A stretch of 34,336 bases of DNA from Cyanobacteria bacterium TGS_CYA1 (GCA_026129135.1 JAHCIQ010000011.1:1-34336); one strand, 5' to 3'. Numbered from the stretch's first letter, positions 1-8,688 are shown. Numbers and translations: made by a program. Notes: generated by a model from the letters alone, not told the origin.

Positions 1-243
1 AATCGAGCAGAAATAAAAGCATATGTAGCCAAACAAACCAAGAAAGATTTCGTTTGCGCGGATATTCTTACTGCAAATGAAGAAGATATAAAAGACGTGA
101 AAGCGTTTTTGCTTACCTTAGGTTATAAGCGCGTTTTATTTCAGAAAGGTCAGGGCATCGGCTATCCTTGCATCATATATGACTCGCTCAATCATCCACT
201 TGATCGTCCCGAAGATTCGCGAAAAAATGAGCAAAAGAACTAA
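1..243 (+). CDS. Hypothetical protein, 3' end only (partial)
   Basis: Frame 1 is open from the first base to a TAA at 241-243, giving the last 80 residues of a protein whose start lies upstream of the window. The visible part is charged and mixed alpha/beta in character, with a segment LTLGYKRVLFQKGQGIGYPC and a hydrophilic, asparagine/lysine-rich tail. I do not recognise the family. It converges with the minus-strand gene that ends at 251, with only 7 bp between the two stop codons and no obvious terminator hairpin. The call rests on the uninterrupted frame and plausible composition only. Confidence 0.6.
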   Translation, partial: NRAEIKAYVAKQTKKDFVCADILTANEEDIKDVKAFLLTLGYKRVLFQKGQGIGYPCIIYDSLNHPLDRPEDSRKNEQKN

Positions 244-250
244 GGCGTTT

Positions 251-2512
251 TTAGTTCAGGTAAAACCGGCAACCACCTAATTCTTCTATTTTGGTGTTGT
301 CTGCTTCGGCTTTTTTGTCTTCGCCAAGAACTAGAAACGTTTCTTGTCTGAAATAATATGTTTCGACACTGTGAGGGTCCATTTCGAGAGATTCTTCTAT
401 TAAAATCAGACCTTCATGAGCCTTGTTCATTCGCGTCTTGATCAAACCGAGCACCGCTAGTACACCAGCTAGTCTTTTATGTTTCAATGCAATGTTCGCT
501 TCTTCCAGAGCTTGTTCAAGAAGCTGCTGTTTTAAGAGTATGCGCGCATTCATAGAGTGCGCATATGCTGAAATCAGAGGTGGTAACCTCATCTTCAGCA
601 TCTTATTTATACTGTTTGTAGCTTCACTCATATCATCGTTTAGTAAATGAATAAATGCGGCAGTCAAAAGGTAGTACTGTGGATTTAGAAAAGAACCAAT
701 TCCGGCTTTTTTTAACTTCAGCCTGGATTCATCGGCTTTTCCTTGGAGAGCCAGAATCAGAGATTCATATTGGCGAATACTTGAAGCATAAATGGTATCA
801 AAAAAAAGAAGATAGCCTGAACCAATCTTGAGTAAGTCAAGTGCTTCATTTAATCTATTCAAACAAATCAGTACGTGGGATTTCATCAAATACCCTACAG
901 CAAGTTTGGGTTTTAACGAAATGATTTTTTCACTATTCTTAAAAGCAAGGTCATATTTGTTGAGTGAAACGCAGATGATAGAAATATATACAAGCAAGTC
1001 TATATTTTTAGGTTCTTTGCTTGAAGCGGAAACTGCTTTGGAAAGAGCACCTTCTAAATTTCCTTGTTGATATTCTGAAAAAATCAATGTCAATTTTGAT
1101 GAATCAAGAACTAGCTTGACCCCAACGAATAAACTCAAGATCGGCATGGCAAAAGAGCGGAACAGGTTTTCGACATATCCTGAATTAGATGGGGTAAAGA
1201 AATTGAATATGCATATCAATAGGAATGCAAGAATCGGAAAATACATTCGCCGAATTAATAATAACCAGGTGAATATAGTTGCGATGAATGCGGCTAATGC
1301 AAAATTTATCAGGTCAGCAGGAGTTGTTTTAAAAGTGGCAGATTCCAATCTCCAGATTAAATGCCACCATCTAAATTGATTCGCTTTCTCCGCTTTGGAA
1401 AGCAAAGCTCTTTTTAACGCCAAACTATTTTCTTGTTTGAATGCTTCATTAGCAATGGATTTTGCAACATTATCATCACCAGATGCTAGAAAAGCAGCGT
1501 ACAAAATCGATGCAGTGTCTATGAATGGGTTATATGTGCTTTGAAGATCTTTGAGAGATTGCGAATTATCATTAGACTCAGCGGCAAATTTCCTAAAAGA
1601 TTTAAGATCTTCAAGGGAATTTTTCAAGCTTTGCATAGGCTCTGGATACAAGTAAGCGATGTCAGCCCATCGGTCTTCGGCTAAAAGCAAACTTTCCAGG
1701 GGAATGTGGGCGTCTTCTAAATTGTTTTTTTCTTGTAGATCATTTTTTGCTTTATCGAACCATTCGAGACTTTTTTTGTTTTGGTCCAGAGCTTCGTTTA
1801 ACATTATCCAGTCGTCTCTATCGGATTGTGATTCATCTCTGAGTTTTTCAAAAATCAATTTTGAAGATTTAGACTTTTTGCATAGCAAACGAATTTGATC
1901 AATCATATATGAACCGCGAACACCGACCATTGCTGTTTGCGCGCCATTTTTCCAGACATACAAAAAATGCTTTGTTGCTTCATCGTATTTGTTCGATTCA
2001 AGCAGTTTTATACCTAAATCATAACGAGCGCTCATCGACTCATCTGAAATCTTACTATCGAATTTTTTAACTTCCCGTCTTGCAAGATCTATTGAAGTAA
2101 TATTGTTTGCGATACCATCCAACCAGCTCAATAGCTTTTCTGGTTCTTTAAAGCCTTTACTTCTGTCGAATTCTTTTTCGAGGTTTTGTGACTGAAATAG
2201 AATAACAGTGGGCATTGCTGCTATATTAAATTTCTGAGCCAATTCTTTCTGTTCATCAACATCAATTTGTAATGCCACAGCATTTTTTTTAATCCAGTTC
2301 TCAACCTCAGGATTTGTCCATGTCGATTCATCCATCTGTTTGCATGGACCACACCAACTTGCTGTAAAATCGAGAAGCAGATACTTATTCTCTTTCTGAG
2401 CTTTTTCGAGAGCTTCGTCCATGGGCAAATTAGAAAATATCTGTGGGTGTGAGTACGCTGCGGTGCAAGCGATGCTCAGAAATATTAAGGCAGACAGGAA
2501 AGCTTTGACCAT
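251..2512 (-). CDS. Exported thioredoxin-domain and TPR-repeat membrane protein
   Basis: This 753-residue protein starts with a signal peptide (about residues 1-21). A thioredoxin fold follows (about 28-135) with an intact WCGPCK redox motif at residues 53-58, as in thioredoxin and DsbD-gamma-like reductases. A helical middle region leads to two or three hydrophobic segments (about 400-480), and the C-terminal 270 residues form TPR-like helical pairs. I infer a membrane-anchored periplasmic thiol-disulfide protein with TPR segments for protein contacts. The topology beyond the signal peptide is uncertain. The fusion is much longer than a simple thioredoxin (about 110 residues). It lies 47 bp downstream of the small gene ending at 2560 and is probably last in that minus-strand operon. 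The domain assignment is firm; the client is unknown. Confidence 0.85.
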   Translation of the reverse strand: MVKAFLSALIFLSIACTAAYSHPQIFSNLPMDEALEKAQKENKYLLLDFTASWCGPCKQMDESTWTNPEVENWIKKNAVALQIDVDEQKELAQKFNIAAMPTVILFQSQNLEKEFDRSKGFKEPEKLLSWLDGIANNITSIDLARREVKKFDSKISDESMSARYDLGIKLLESNKYDEATKHFLYVWKNGAQTAMVGVRGSYMIDQIRLLCKKSKSSKLIFEKLRDESQSDRDDWIMLNEALDQNKKSLEWFDKAKNDLQEKNNLEDAHIPLESLLLAEDRWADIAYLYPEPMQSLKNSLEDLKSFRKFAAESNDNSQSLKDLQSTYNPFIDTASILYAAFLASGDDNVAKSIANEAFKQENSLALKRALLSKAEKANQFRWWHLIWRLESATFKTTPADLINFALAAFIATIFTWLLLIRRMYFPILAFLLICIFNFFTPSNSGYVENLFRSFAMPILSLFVGVKLVLDSSKLTLIFSEYQQGNLEGALSKAVSASSKEPKNIDLLVYISIICVSLNKYDLAFKNSEKIISLKPKLAVGYLMKSHVLICLNRLNEALDLLKIGSGYLLFFDTIYASSIRQYESLILALQGKADESRLKLKKAGIGSFLNPQYYLLTAAFIHLLNDDMSEATNSINKMLKMRLPPLISAYAHSMNARILLKQQLLEQALEEANIALKHKRLAGVLAVLGLIKTRMNKAHEGLILIEESLEMDPHSVETYYFRQETFLVLGEDKKAEADNTKIEELGGCRFYLN

Positions 2513-2537
2513 GAACCCAAGTCATTACACAGAAATT

Positions 2538-2558
2538 GTATATCTGACTGGGATATAC
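2538..2558. repeat. Short inverted repeat between two minus-strand genes
   Basis: GTATATC (2538-2544) and GATATAC (2552-2558) are perfect inverted copies around a 7-base loop. They lie immediately after the stop codon of the small gene ending at 2560 and before the thioredoxin-TPR gene. On the minus strand the hairpin is not followed by a T-run, so it is not a convincing intrinsic terminator. It could be an operator or an mRNA processing or stability hairpin. Confidence 0.35.
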
Positions 2559-2559
2559 C

Positions 2560-2955
2560 CTAAGAAGCTACTTTGCTCACATCGAGTCTGATACCAAGTT
2601 TGCTTTCAAGTTCAGATTGGGTTTTGACATAACCGAGCATTCCGTACAAAGTAATTAGACCAGAATACATATTTAGACAGTGCAAGACTGGCATCGCATC
2701 TAGTATCGTTTCCATTTCTTTTAGGATAAGCCAGACTTTTGCGTGATACTGTTCTGGAATAGAGCTAATTAATTCGAGCAGTTTGATCCATGCAAGTTCT
2801 GCATTTGCGTATTCGTATTCGCGCAAGAAATCTTTTACAAGTTGCAAGTTCTGTTCGATAGCTCGCAAAGACTCATTTTCGGCTGGACCTTTTGGATCAG
2901 CGTAAATACAGAAGCTCGCAGCAAGCGAGTAATTATGTTTTTTTACGCTTTTCAT
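2560..2955 (-). CDS. Small helical (TPR-like) hypothetical protein
   Basis: This 131-residue protein is predicted to be largely helical. A segment near residues 45-75 looks TPR-like, and I cannot name a family. I place the start at the ATG at 2955 because it overlaps the TGA of the upstream gene as ATGA (2952-2955) and has GGAG a few bases upstream. A longer form starting at 2985 would add ten residues that merely read the end of the upstream gene in another frame. The arrangement implies translational coupling with the upstream gene. Both products have similar helical character, so an ancestral single TPR protein split by a frameshift is also possible. Confidence 0.6.
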   Translation of the reverse strand: MKSVKKHNYSLAASFCIYADPKGPAENESLRAIEQNLQLVKDFLREYEYANAELAWIKLLELISSIPEQYHAKVWLILKEMETILDAMPVLHCLNMYSGLITLYGMLGYVKTQSELESKLGIRLDVSKVAS

Positions 2956-3284
2956 GACTCCATAGTCTCCCGTGCCAAACGCCATTCCGTTTGGAGCATC
3001 TGTGTTGTTTGTATTGACGGTGAAAACATCCTTGCTGTTCCCAGAGCTTTTTGAAAAGAAAGCTCAGCCTTTATCTTTTCTCCTGCTCGCAAATAAGCTT
3101 TAGCAAGGGCGATACGCTGTCTAATACAGGCAGAGTTATGTTTTCCGTCTCTTGCGTGATTGCGCTCGAATTCTTCGAGTTTAACGCCTGCTTCGTCAAT
3201 TTCTTGAATGCTGCATTTTGCGCCAGCAGACAAGAAAATCAGGCTTGTAGCCAGGGTTGGAAATAGTATGTCAGTCTGTTTCAT
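2952..3284 (-). CDS. Small secreted or membrane-anchored helical protein
   Basis: This 110-residue protein has a hydrophobic N-terminus with signal-peptide or lipoprotein-like features: a hydrophobic run at about residues 9-21 ending LSAGAKC, so Cys23 could be lipidated. A charged helical body follows, containing a TPR-like pair (IALAKAYLRAGEKIKAELSF). It is probably the first gene of a minus-strand operon with the 131-residue protein (ATGA overlap) and the thioredoxin-TPR protein downstream. The function is unknown. The lipoprotein suggestion is only a possibility, because the residues before the Cys (GAK) are a poor lipobox. Confidence 0.55.
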   Translation of the reverse strand: MKQTDILFPTLATSLIFLSAGAKCSIQEIDEAGVKLEEFERNHARDGKHNSACIRQRIALAKAYLRAGEKIKAELSFQKALGTARMFSPSIQTTQMLQTEWRLARETMES

Positions 3285-3430
3285 GGTAAGTACCGCCTGG
3301 GGGGAAGGCTTAGTAACAAGATGCGAATCGACTATTAAATCGTAAGCCCAGCGCGTGTATTAGTCATTGCCGAAAACCTGTATCTCGACCTGTGGTTTTC
3401 CCTAGTTTTTTGGCCGAAAAGGGACTTCCC

Positions 3431-3460
3431 TTGACCTTAAATAAGCTAGGCAAATAGTAC
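3431..3460 (+). promoter_or_regulatory. Candidate sigma-70-type promoter for the secreted hydrolase gene
   Basis: TTGACC at 3431-3436 matches a -35 box well. TAGTAC at 3455-3460, after an 18-base spacer, is a mediocre -10 box. The ATG of the hydrolase gene follows 18 bases later, with AAGG as a weak ribosome site. A perfect AAGGGA-CT-TCCCTT dyad at 3419-3432 overlaps the -35 box and could be an operator. This is seen by eye only. Confidence 0.3.
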
Positions 3461-3478
3461 ACAAATAAGGTTGTTGAA

Positions 3479-4513
3479 ATGAAAAATGCAGCAGTTGCAA
3501 GCCTGGTTTCATGCATGTTTTCTCTGGGGTTAAATCTGTCCTCTACCGCAGCGCCCGCGCAGGCACAAGAAACTCGTTCCATCGAAACAAAAGCAGCCCT
3601 CTTTTGCATACCTGGCTTAACTCAGCATTCATCGACCTATGAGCATTTGGCAAAGCAGCTGGCGCCTTACGGGATAAAAACCATGGCACTAGATGTTCAA
3701 GGGTTTCAGACGCCAAAGAGGGGCGAAAAGCAGGACCAGATAGACTTTGAGCAAACAGTCGAGCAGGTTAAGTCCGCAGCCGACTCATATAAGAAGAAGC
3801 ATCCCAGTATCCCGGTCTTTGTCCTGGGAGAGTCCACTGGTGGGACTATTGCCCTAAAATTGGCAGCCAAATACCCAAAATGTGTCGACGGGATTTTATG
3901 CTCGGCGCCTACCTGGAAGGTTAATGACCGAAATAAGATTGCTTTTTTAGAGTTTTTGGACTTAACAGTGCTGCGCAAATGCAAGCATGGGCTTGCAGTA
4001 AATTACGTAATCAGAAGAACTACAGACGATAAAGTCCTTCAAGCTCACTTGAAAGACGAAGAAGGGCGTAGGCAGCGATTTTCGATTCACGAGGCGATTA
4101 AATTCATGCGCTTCATAAATGCCAGTCCGAAGACTGCATCTCTTGTAAAGTCCACCCCTGTTTTCGTTTTGCATGGTTTGCACGATAAACTGGGGCAGAC
4201 TAGATGGACTGCGATGTTGTTCAAAAAAATTGCTGGAAGTAAAAAGACTTTCGTTTTGGATGCCAGCGCCGAGCATTTAATCTGCGAAGAAGGTCAATGC
4301 TCGCCGAAAATTGTTGAAACAATCAAAAACTGGATTGAGATGAATTCTAATGGCGAAACTAATTTGCATCCCGAAGGTGTTCTTTTGTCGAGCGAAGATT
4401 TGAATGAAAAGGAAACACAGTCAACCAAAGATATGTTCAAACTGGCTGGTGTCATTTGTGATACCACTCTGGCGCAGGATACTTTGCGCAGTGCTAGCGA
4501 AGTTACGCCATAA
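3479..4513 (+). CDS. Secreted alpha/beta hydrolase (serine aminopeptidase S33 / lysophospholipase-like)
   Basis: This 344-residue protein has a signal peptide ending around residues 26-30 (APAQAQ). An alpha/beta-hydrolase fold of the Hydrolase_4/monoacylglycerol-lipase type follows. The nucleophile elbow is G-E-S-T-G with Ser119. The likely catalytic acid is Asp236 in HGLHDKL and the likely catalytic histidine is His266 in SAEHLI, giving a complete triad in the expected order and spacing. The probable substrates are lipid or carboxyl esters in the periplasm or outside the cell. The last 60 residues are an extra hydrophilic extension beyond the fold. The ATG at 3479 follows AAGG. The gene is monocistronic and converges with the OmpA-like gene ending at 4529. 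The fold is secure; the substrate is not. Confidence 0.87.
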   Translation: MKNAAVASLVSCMFSLGLNLSSTAAPAQAQETRSIETKAALFCIPGLTQHSSTYEHLAKQLAPYGIKTMALDVQGFQTPKRGEKQDQIDFEQTVEQVKSAADSYKKKHPSIPVFVLGESTGGTIALKLAAKYPKCVDGILCSAPTWKVNDRNKIAFLEFLDLTVLRKCKHGLAVNYVIRRTTDDKVLQAHLKDEEGRRQRFSIHEAIKFMRFINASPKTASLVKSTPVFVLHGLHDKLGQTRWTAMLFKKIAGSKKTFVLDASAEHLICEEGQCSPKIVETIKNWIEMNSNGETNLHPEGVLLSSEDLNEKETQSTKDMFKLAGVICDTTLAQDTLRSASEVTP

Positions 4514-4528
4514 GAGTTTGCAATTAAA

Positions 4529-5740
4529 CTATCTGGTGCTTACTTCGATTCGATTATTCAAGTAACGTCCCTGTGGAGTCGAGTTGTCACCAATTGGACG
4601 AGATTCACCTATACCTTTTACGGTAAGTCTTGCAGAATCAATACCACGCGTTTTGAGCCAGTCGCAAACGGCTTGTGCTCTGTTTAATGAAAGTCGCGCG
4701 TTGGCGCTTGTAGTGCCTGTTGCATCACTGTAACCTTCTATTTGAATTTTGAAACTGCTTTGTTTTAAAGATTCAAGTAAATCATTCAATTCTATTTCGG
4801 AATCAGAAGAGAAGCTTGCCGTGCCCGAATTAAAAGTGATACCAAATAAAATAGCGCGTTTGTGACTTTGTAATCTTTCATTGATAGAATTTCGCCCAGG
4901 CATTTTGCAATAACAGGCAATCATGTTGTTTTTCTTCGACAACCAGAGCGATTCTAGATTGCCATCTTTTGCCGTCAGTCCGTTAGCTTCCGTGCCAGAG
5001 CTGTTTAGAATCATCATTCCAGCGCCGTGTTCTTGAGGGGCACCAGATTTTTTTGAGTCTTTATAAAATTCAAAACGCATTATATTGTTTTTGAGCGCAC
5101 CATATAGAGTGCCAGAATCTTTTTCTATGCAACCAGATATCTGGGATCCAGTTTGTTTGAGCTTGAGGGCACCAAGGTCGCTTGAAAAAGTGCCTGAAGC
5201 AAAATTTGGTGCTGTTTCTGCTTCTCCTGTGGGCTCACCAAATCCTTCTATTTCCATAACCTGAGTTTGGCTTTGATCGCCCCAATTATCGACAATTATA
5301 AATTTTAGGCGCCTTAAAACAGGCGAGTCTGGCAGATTTATTTTGGTGCGAGCAAGCTTAGCTGCCGTTGCAGATGCTAGTTTTTTGAAACCGGTTGCTT
5401 CCTCAAAGACTGAACCCCAGATTTCGACAGTCTTTGCACAAAGCGCTGCTTCCTGCGCGTTTTCGTTGTCTAATACTATTTGGTGCATTTTGTATCTTTG
5501 AGGTAATTCTATGACAATGTCTTGATTGGAAGATTTACCTTTTTCTGTTTGCCAGCCGCGCTGGCTATCTCCGTCAAAGGCATTTAGAGGCGACCACATA
5601 CTTGAATGGTCGTCTGACGATGAGCTGATTACTACACAACCTTCGCTCATGGCAAAGACATTTTTTTGCTCTGCCGCCATCGCGGATTGCAAAAATCCGC
5701 TCAAGAGGAGAGTCAGTGTTAGAGAATTTTTGATTTTCAT
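4529..5740 (-). CDS. Discoidin (F5/8 type C)-OmpA envelope protein
   Basis: This 403-residue protein has a signal peptide (about 1-22, ending SAMAA). A galactose-binding/discoidin-like beta-sandwich follows at about residues 40-170, recognisable from the NAFDGDSQRGWQ start and the DNWGDQ-VMEIEGFGEP end. After a central beta-rich stretch comes a C-terminal OmpA domain (about 295-403), with the usual SDATG, LSLNRAQAV, GIGESRP and GRYLNNRIEV blocks that bind peptidoglycan. I infer a periplasmic or outer-membrane protein that tethers a carbohydrate-binding module to the cell wall. Its ATG overlaps the TGA of the kinase gene (ATGA, 5737-5740), so the two are translationally coupled. This gene is the best evidence in the window for a diderm host. 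Confidence 0.88.
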   Translation of the reverse strand: MKIKNSLTLTLLLSGFLQSAMAAEQKNVFAMSEGCVVISSSSDDHSSMWSPLNAFDGDSQRGWQTEKGKSSNQDIVIELPQRYKMHQIVLDNENAQEAALCAKTVEIWGSVFEEATGFKKLASATAAKLARTKINLPDSPVLRRLKFIIVDNWGDQSQTQVMEIEGFGEPTGEAETAPNFASGTFSSDLGALKLKQTGSQISGCIEKDSGTLYGALKNNIMRFEFYKDSKKSGAPQEHGAGMMILNSSGTEANGLTAKDGNLESLWLSKKNNMIACYCKMPGRNSINERLQSHKRAILFGITFNSGTASFSSDSEIELNDLLESLKQSSFKIQIEGYSDATGTTSANARLSLNRAQAVCDWLKTRGIDSARLTVKGIGESRPIGDNSTPQGRYLNNRIEVSTR

Positions 5741-7809
5741 TCTATTAACCTAAAAGGTTGTGATTTCATGTCGTTGATCTCAAGTTGATCAAAGTCGAGT
5801 TTAATCGCTTGGATGTTCTGATTCCAGTTGTTTTTGTAGTCTTGAATGAATTTCTTCATGTCATCTTCTTTTAAATTGCGACAGAAATTACAAGTGATTT
5901 TCTTCAAATTGGGATTCAGCAAAAGTTTTTGCAACTGCGCCGGTTCAAGTCGCGATTCGGTGAAATCCATTTCTGGAACCTTTATTTTTGTAAGTTCCAA
6001 CATCAAAGCGTTGGTGAATTTCCGATTATAAGTGAAATCGAGTTTTTTCAAACCAGCTAGCTTTTCCAGCCCAGAATAATCCTGGTCTGTTATAACCATG
6101 TTGCTAATGCACAGCGACTCGGGCTTCAGAGCCGAACATATTTTAGTCAATTCGGCTCCACTCAAGCAAAGACCATTGAGACCGATTTCATTTATTTGAG
6201 AGTTGGAAATTGCTTTAAGACTCTGTTGCGATTGCATTCGGGGAAGAGTGAAATAAGTGAGAGTTCTCATGCCAGCCAATTTTTTGCCGATGTCTGGGCT
6301 GACTTTTGGACAATTACTTATTTCCAGTCTTTTGAGATTTGGAAGGTTAGTTAAATAAATAACGCCTTTGTCTGTGATATTACCTACGGTGATTGTTATA
6401 TCTTCGAGTGTTTTAACCTGGGCTAGCTCTTTTAGATTTTCGTCCTCTAATTCAGGAACAGACATCACATATTTTTTTAGGCATTTGAACGATTTCAAAT
6501 ATTTTACATTAGAGCAGATGAATTGCGGATTTCTGATTTCGAGCCATTCTAAGTCGTTTTTGGTCAAATATTTTAAACCGGTGCCGGTTATATGACCTTT
6601 CTTGATTTTCAAAACTGGATAATTTGTTTCTCTAAGGTCTTTGAGATCTTCGTCCGTAGATTCTTTCTTTGCCGAGTGAGCTGGCTTCCCACCAAATTGA
6701 CCAAATTCGAAATTGGGATTGGCATTGAATTTTTTGTTCAGTACAGTTTCGCTGGTGCGACTTAGAGAAGTTTTCGATTTGGTCGCCTCTTCGAATTCGG
6801 CTTTTTCTTTCTTTTCAAAATAAGAAAATGACATGCTCAAAGCAATAACTGCAGCAAGCGTGAGCGTCCCACCAATAGTGAAAACGGTACTTTTGGGTAG
6901 TTTTGAAAAACGTTTTTCTGCTTCTGTTTCTGGCCGGTAAATTTTCTTTGGTAATTCTTTTGGCGCCGTCTCGGGTGTGACGGGATGCAAAATATTCTTT
7001 AAGCGCGCTTCGATTGCGTAGGCGCTTTCGGGTCTTTTTTCGGGCATTTTTTGCAGACAGTCGTCAACCAGTTTTACCAGATCTTCGGGAAATATATTTT
7101 CAGCAATTTCAGATAAAAGTGGTGGCGCAGTTTTTTTATGCATAGACATTGTTTCTATCGCTGTTTCACCCTTGAAAGGCAATTGACCAGATAGAGTTTC
7201 GAACATGAGACAACCCAGACTATAGATATCTGATTTGAAGTTGACTGACGAAGTCTCTACTTGTTCGGGACTCATGTAAAGCGGACTGCCAATTATTGAG
7301 CCCTCTGCTGTGAGCTTTTGGTCTGTTTCGATTTTTGCAACGCCGAAGTCTAACAGCTTGACCATAAAGGTTCCATAATCGCGCTCGACAAGCATTACGT
7401 TCGACGGCTTTAAGTCTCTATGCACAATGGCGTTTGCGTGAGCATGTTCGAGTCCCTGACAAATTTGCATGAAGATTCGCATTGCTGCTTCATAAGGTAT
7501 AGGACCTTGTGCTTGTATTAGCTGGGCAAGGCTTCTTCCAGAAACTAATTCCATCACCATATATGGTGTACTATCTGCGGTTTGTCCAAAATCGAATATT
7601 CGGGCGATATTAGGATTTTGCAGTTTGCCGGCGGCTATCGCCTCTCGTTGCAGGCGTATGGCTGCTTGTCCCATCAGGTCTGCACGTAACATTTTAATAG
7701 CTACGTCTATACCAAGAATGTTGTCGTAGGCGTGATAAACGATACCCATGCCCCCTTGGCCAAGGACTCCTTTGATTTCATATCGTTCGTCTAAAGAATG
7801 CTCGAGCAT
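5737..7809 (-). CDS. Receptor-like Ser/Thr protein kinase with leucine-rich-repeat sensor
   Basis: This 690-residue PknB-type (Hanks) kinase has all catalytic elements: the glycine loop GQGGMG (17-22), Lys39, Glu56, HRD at 130-132 with Lys134 and Asn137, DFG at 154-156 and SPE at 180-182. A juxtamembrane linker leads to one transmembrane helix (about 305-328). The remaining 360 residues are an extracytoplasmic region with irregular leucine-rich repeats from about residue 400 on. I infer that the LRR part senses an envelope ligand and the cytosolic kinase phosphorylates Ser/Thr targets. The gene is coupled by an ATGA overlap to the discoidin-OmpA gene, which may supply the sensed ligand or partner. 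A good promoter lies just upstream (7842-7870). Confidence 0.93.
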   Translation of the reverse strand: MLEHSLDERYEIKGVLGQGGMGIVYHAYDNILGIDVAIKMLRADLMGQAAIRLQREAIAAGKLQNPNIARIFDFGQTADSTPYMVMELVSGRSLAQLIQAQGPIPYEAAMRIFMQICQGLEHAHANAIVHRDLKPSNVMLVERDYGTFMVKLLDFGVAKIETDQKLTAEGSIIGSPLYMSPEQVETSSVNFKSDIYSLGCLMFETLSGQLPFKGETAIETMSMHKKTAPPLLSEIAENIFPEDLVKLVDDCLQKMPEKRPESAYAIEARLKNILHPVTPETAPKELPKKIYRPETEAEKRFSKLPKSTVFTIGGTLTLAAVIALSMSFSYFEKKEKAEFEEATKSKTSLSRTSETVLNKKFNANPNFEFGQFGGKPAHSAKKESTDEDLKDLRETNYPVLKIKKGHITGTGLKYLTKNDLEWLEIRNPQFICSNVKYLKSFKCLKKYVMSVPELEDENLKELAQVKTLEDITITVGNITDKGVIYLTNLPNLKRLEISNCPKVSPDIGKKLAGMRTLTYFTLPRMQSQQSLKAISNSQINEIGLNGLCLSGAELTKICSALKPESLCISNMVITDQDYSGLEKLAGLKKLDFTYNRKFTNALMLELTKIKVPEMDFTESRLEPAQLQKLLLNPNLKKITCNFCRNLKEDDMKKFIQDYKNNWNQNIQAIKLDFDQLEINDMKSQPFRLIE

Positions 7810-7841
7810 GAACTCTTTTGATTTAATTCTTGGGGCTTATC

Positions 7842-7870
7842 AATATAATAATATGTTCCAGGATAGACAA
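7842..7870 (-). promoter_or_regulatory. Divergent promoter region for the kinase operon and the DUF302 operon
   Basis: On the minus strand TTGTCT (7865-7870) and TATATT (7842-7847) are separated by exactly 17 bases, a convincing sigma-70 promoter for the kinase gene starting at 7809. On the plus strand a perfect TATAAT lies at 7844-7849 and would serve the gene at 7897, although its -35 box is poor. The two -10 boxes overlap, so the two transcription units may compete for or share regulation. Confidence 0.5.
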
Positions 7871-7896
7871 ATTGGCACAGCCCAAACGGGAGGACC

Positions 7897-8292
7897 ATGA
7901 AACACCCACTGGTGGCAGTAAAGAGCCCCTTTTCAGTAAGCGAAACGGCTTTGCAACTGCAGAAATTATTGACCGATAGGGGCATCAAAATCTTCGCCAC
8001 TGTCGATCATTCAGCTGCGGCAAGCGAATCTGGTCTAGACCTGCCTGGAGAAACTGTTGTGATTTTTGGCGATCCCAAAGTCGGCACTTTCTTGATGCAA
8101 GAATGCCCTCCTCTGGGAATTGAGCTGCCATTAAAAATGCTAATCTGGCAGGATGCAGAATCGCAGAAAACTCTTATTGGTTTTCGCGAGCCGCTCGAAT
8201 ATCTAGAGCAATATGGCGTGGTTAAACACAAAGAGATTTTAGAAAAAATATCCAAATTGATGCATACACTTTTGAAGGAGGTCACATGCTAA
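7897..8292 (+). CDS. DUF302 family protein
   Basis: This 131-residue protein matches the DUF302 (PF03625) pattern. It has an N-terminal FSVSETALQLQKLLTDRGIKIF segment (residues about 11-32), then FGDPKVGTFLMQ, then the LPLKMLIWQD block and a C-terminal helix. DUF302 proteins are small alpha/beta proteins of unresolved role, often linked to redox or stress contexts. There is no signal peptide, so it is probably cytosolic. A near-perfect GGAGG precedes the ATG. Its 3' end overlaps the next gene by 7 bases, so the plus-strand trio 7897-9552 is probably one operon. Confidence 0.85.
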   Translation: MKHPLVAVKSPFSVSETALQLQKLLTDRGIKIFATVDHSAAASESGLDLPGETVVIFGDPKVGTFLMQECPPLGIELPLKMLIWQDAESQKTLIGFREPLEYLEQYGVVKHKEILEKISKLMHTLLKEVTC

Positions 8293-8684
8293 AAGAGTTG
8301 GTCGGGAAATGGAAAGTCATAGGCTGTCAGCTCAATACACAATGGCTTCCTTACAGCATTTTTCAAGAGTTTCGCTATAGTTTTAACCAGGATGACACAT
8401 TCAAGTTGGCCTGGTCCGAATTATCGTATCCTCAGTTTGTAGGCGGTTTTCCAAAAAGCAAAACTGGCAAAGTAGTCATTCATGAAAGAGAAGGCAATGC
8501 TCCTCAGAAAATGGATTTGATACCAGATGAAGGTCCATTTGCCGGCAAAGAATTGCAAGGCATATTCGAACTTGATCACGATGTGCTGAAAGCAATCTTT
8601 TCTTTTCCAGGTACTGTGCGTCCCACCGTATTCAATACCAGTCAGCAGCAGGTCTACGAAATCTGGCAGAGAGTGTCTGAATAA
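8286..8684 (+). CDS. TIGR03067 family lipocalin-like protein
   Basis: This 132-residue protein begins with LVGKWKVI and contains QKMDLIPDEGPFAGKELQG, then IFELDHDVLKAIF and RPTVF. These are the recurring blocks of the TIGR03067 domain, best known from Planctomycetes and acidobacteria and probably a small lipocalin-like beta barrel. No signal peptide is present, so it is cytosolic unless processed otherwise. The start at 8286 is well supported by AAGGAGGT at 8275-8282, inside the end of the DUF302 gene, implying coupled translation. The ligand is unknown. Confidence 0.75.
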   Translation: MLKELVGKWKVIGCQLNTQWLPYSIFQEFRYSFNQDDTFKLAWSELSYPQFVGGFPKSKTGKVVIHEREGNAPQKMDLIPDEGPFAGKELQGIFELDHDVLKAIFSFPGTVRPTVFNTSQQQVYEIWQRVSE

Positions 8685-8688
8685 ATAA

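Noticed and set aside
2956..2985. Upstream ATG at 2985 for the small helical gene
   Set aside because: It would add ten residues read out of frame within the upstream gene; the ATGA overlap at 2952-2955 with GGAG is the better start.
3364..3609. Minus-strand open frame of 81 codons overlapping the hydrolase start
   Set aside because: It lies antisense to the signal peptide of a clear hydrolase gene, and has no ribosome site or plausible composition.
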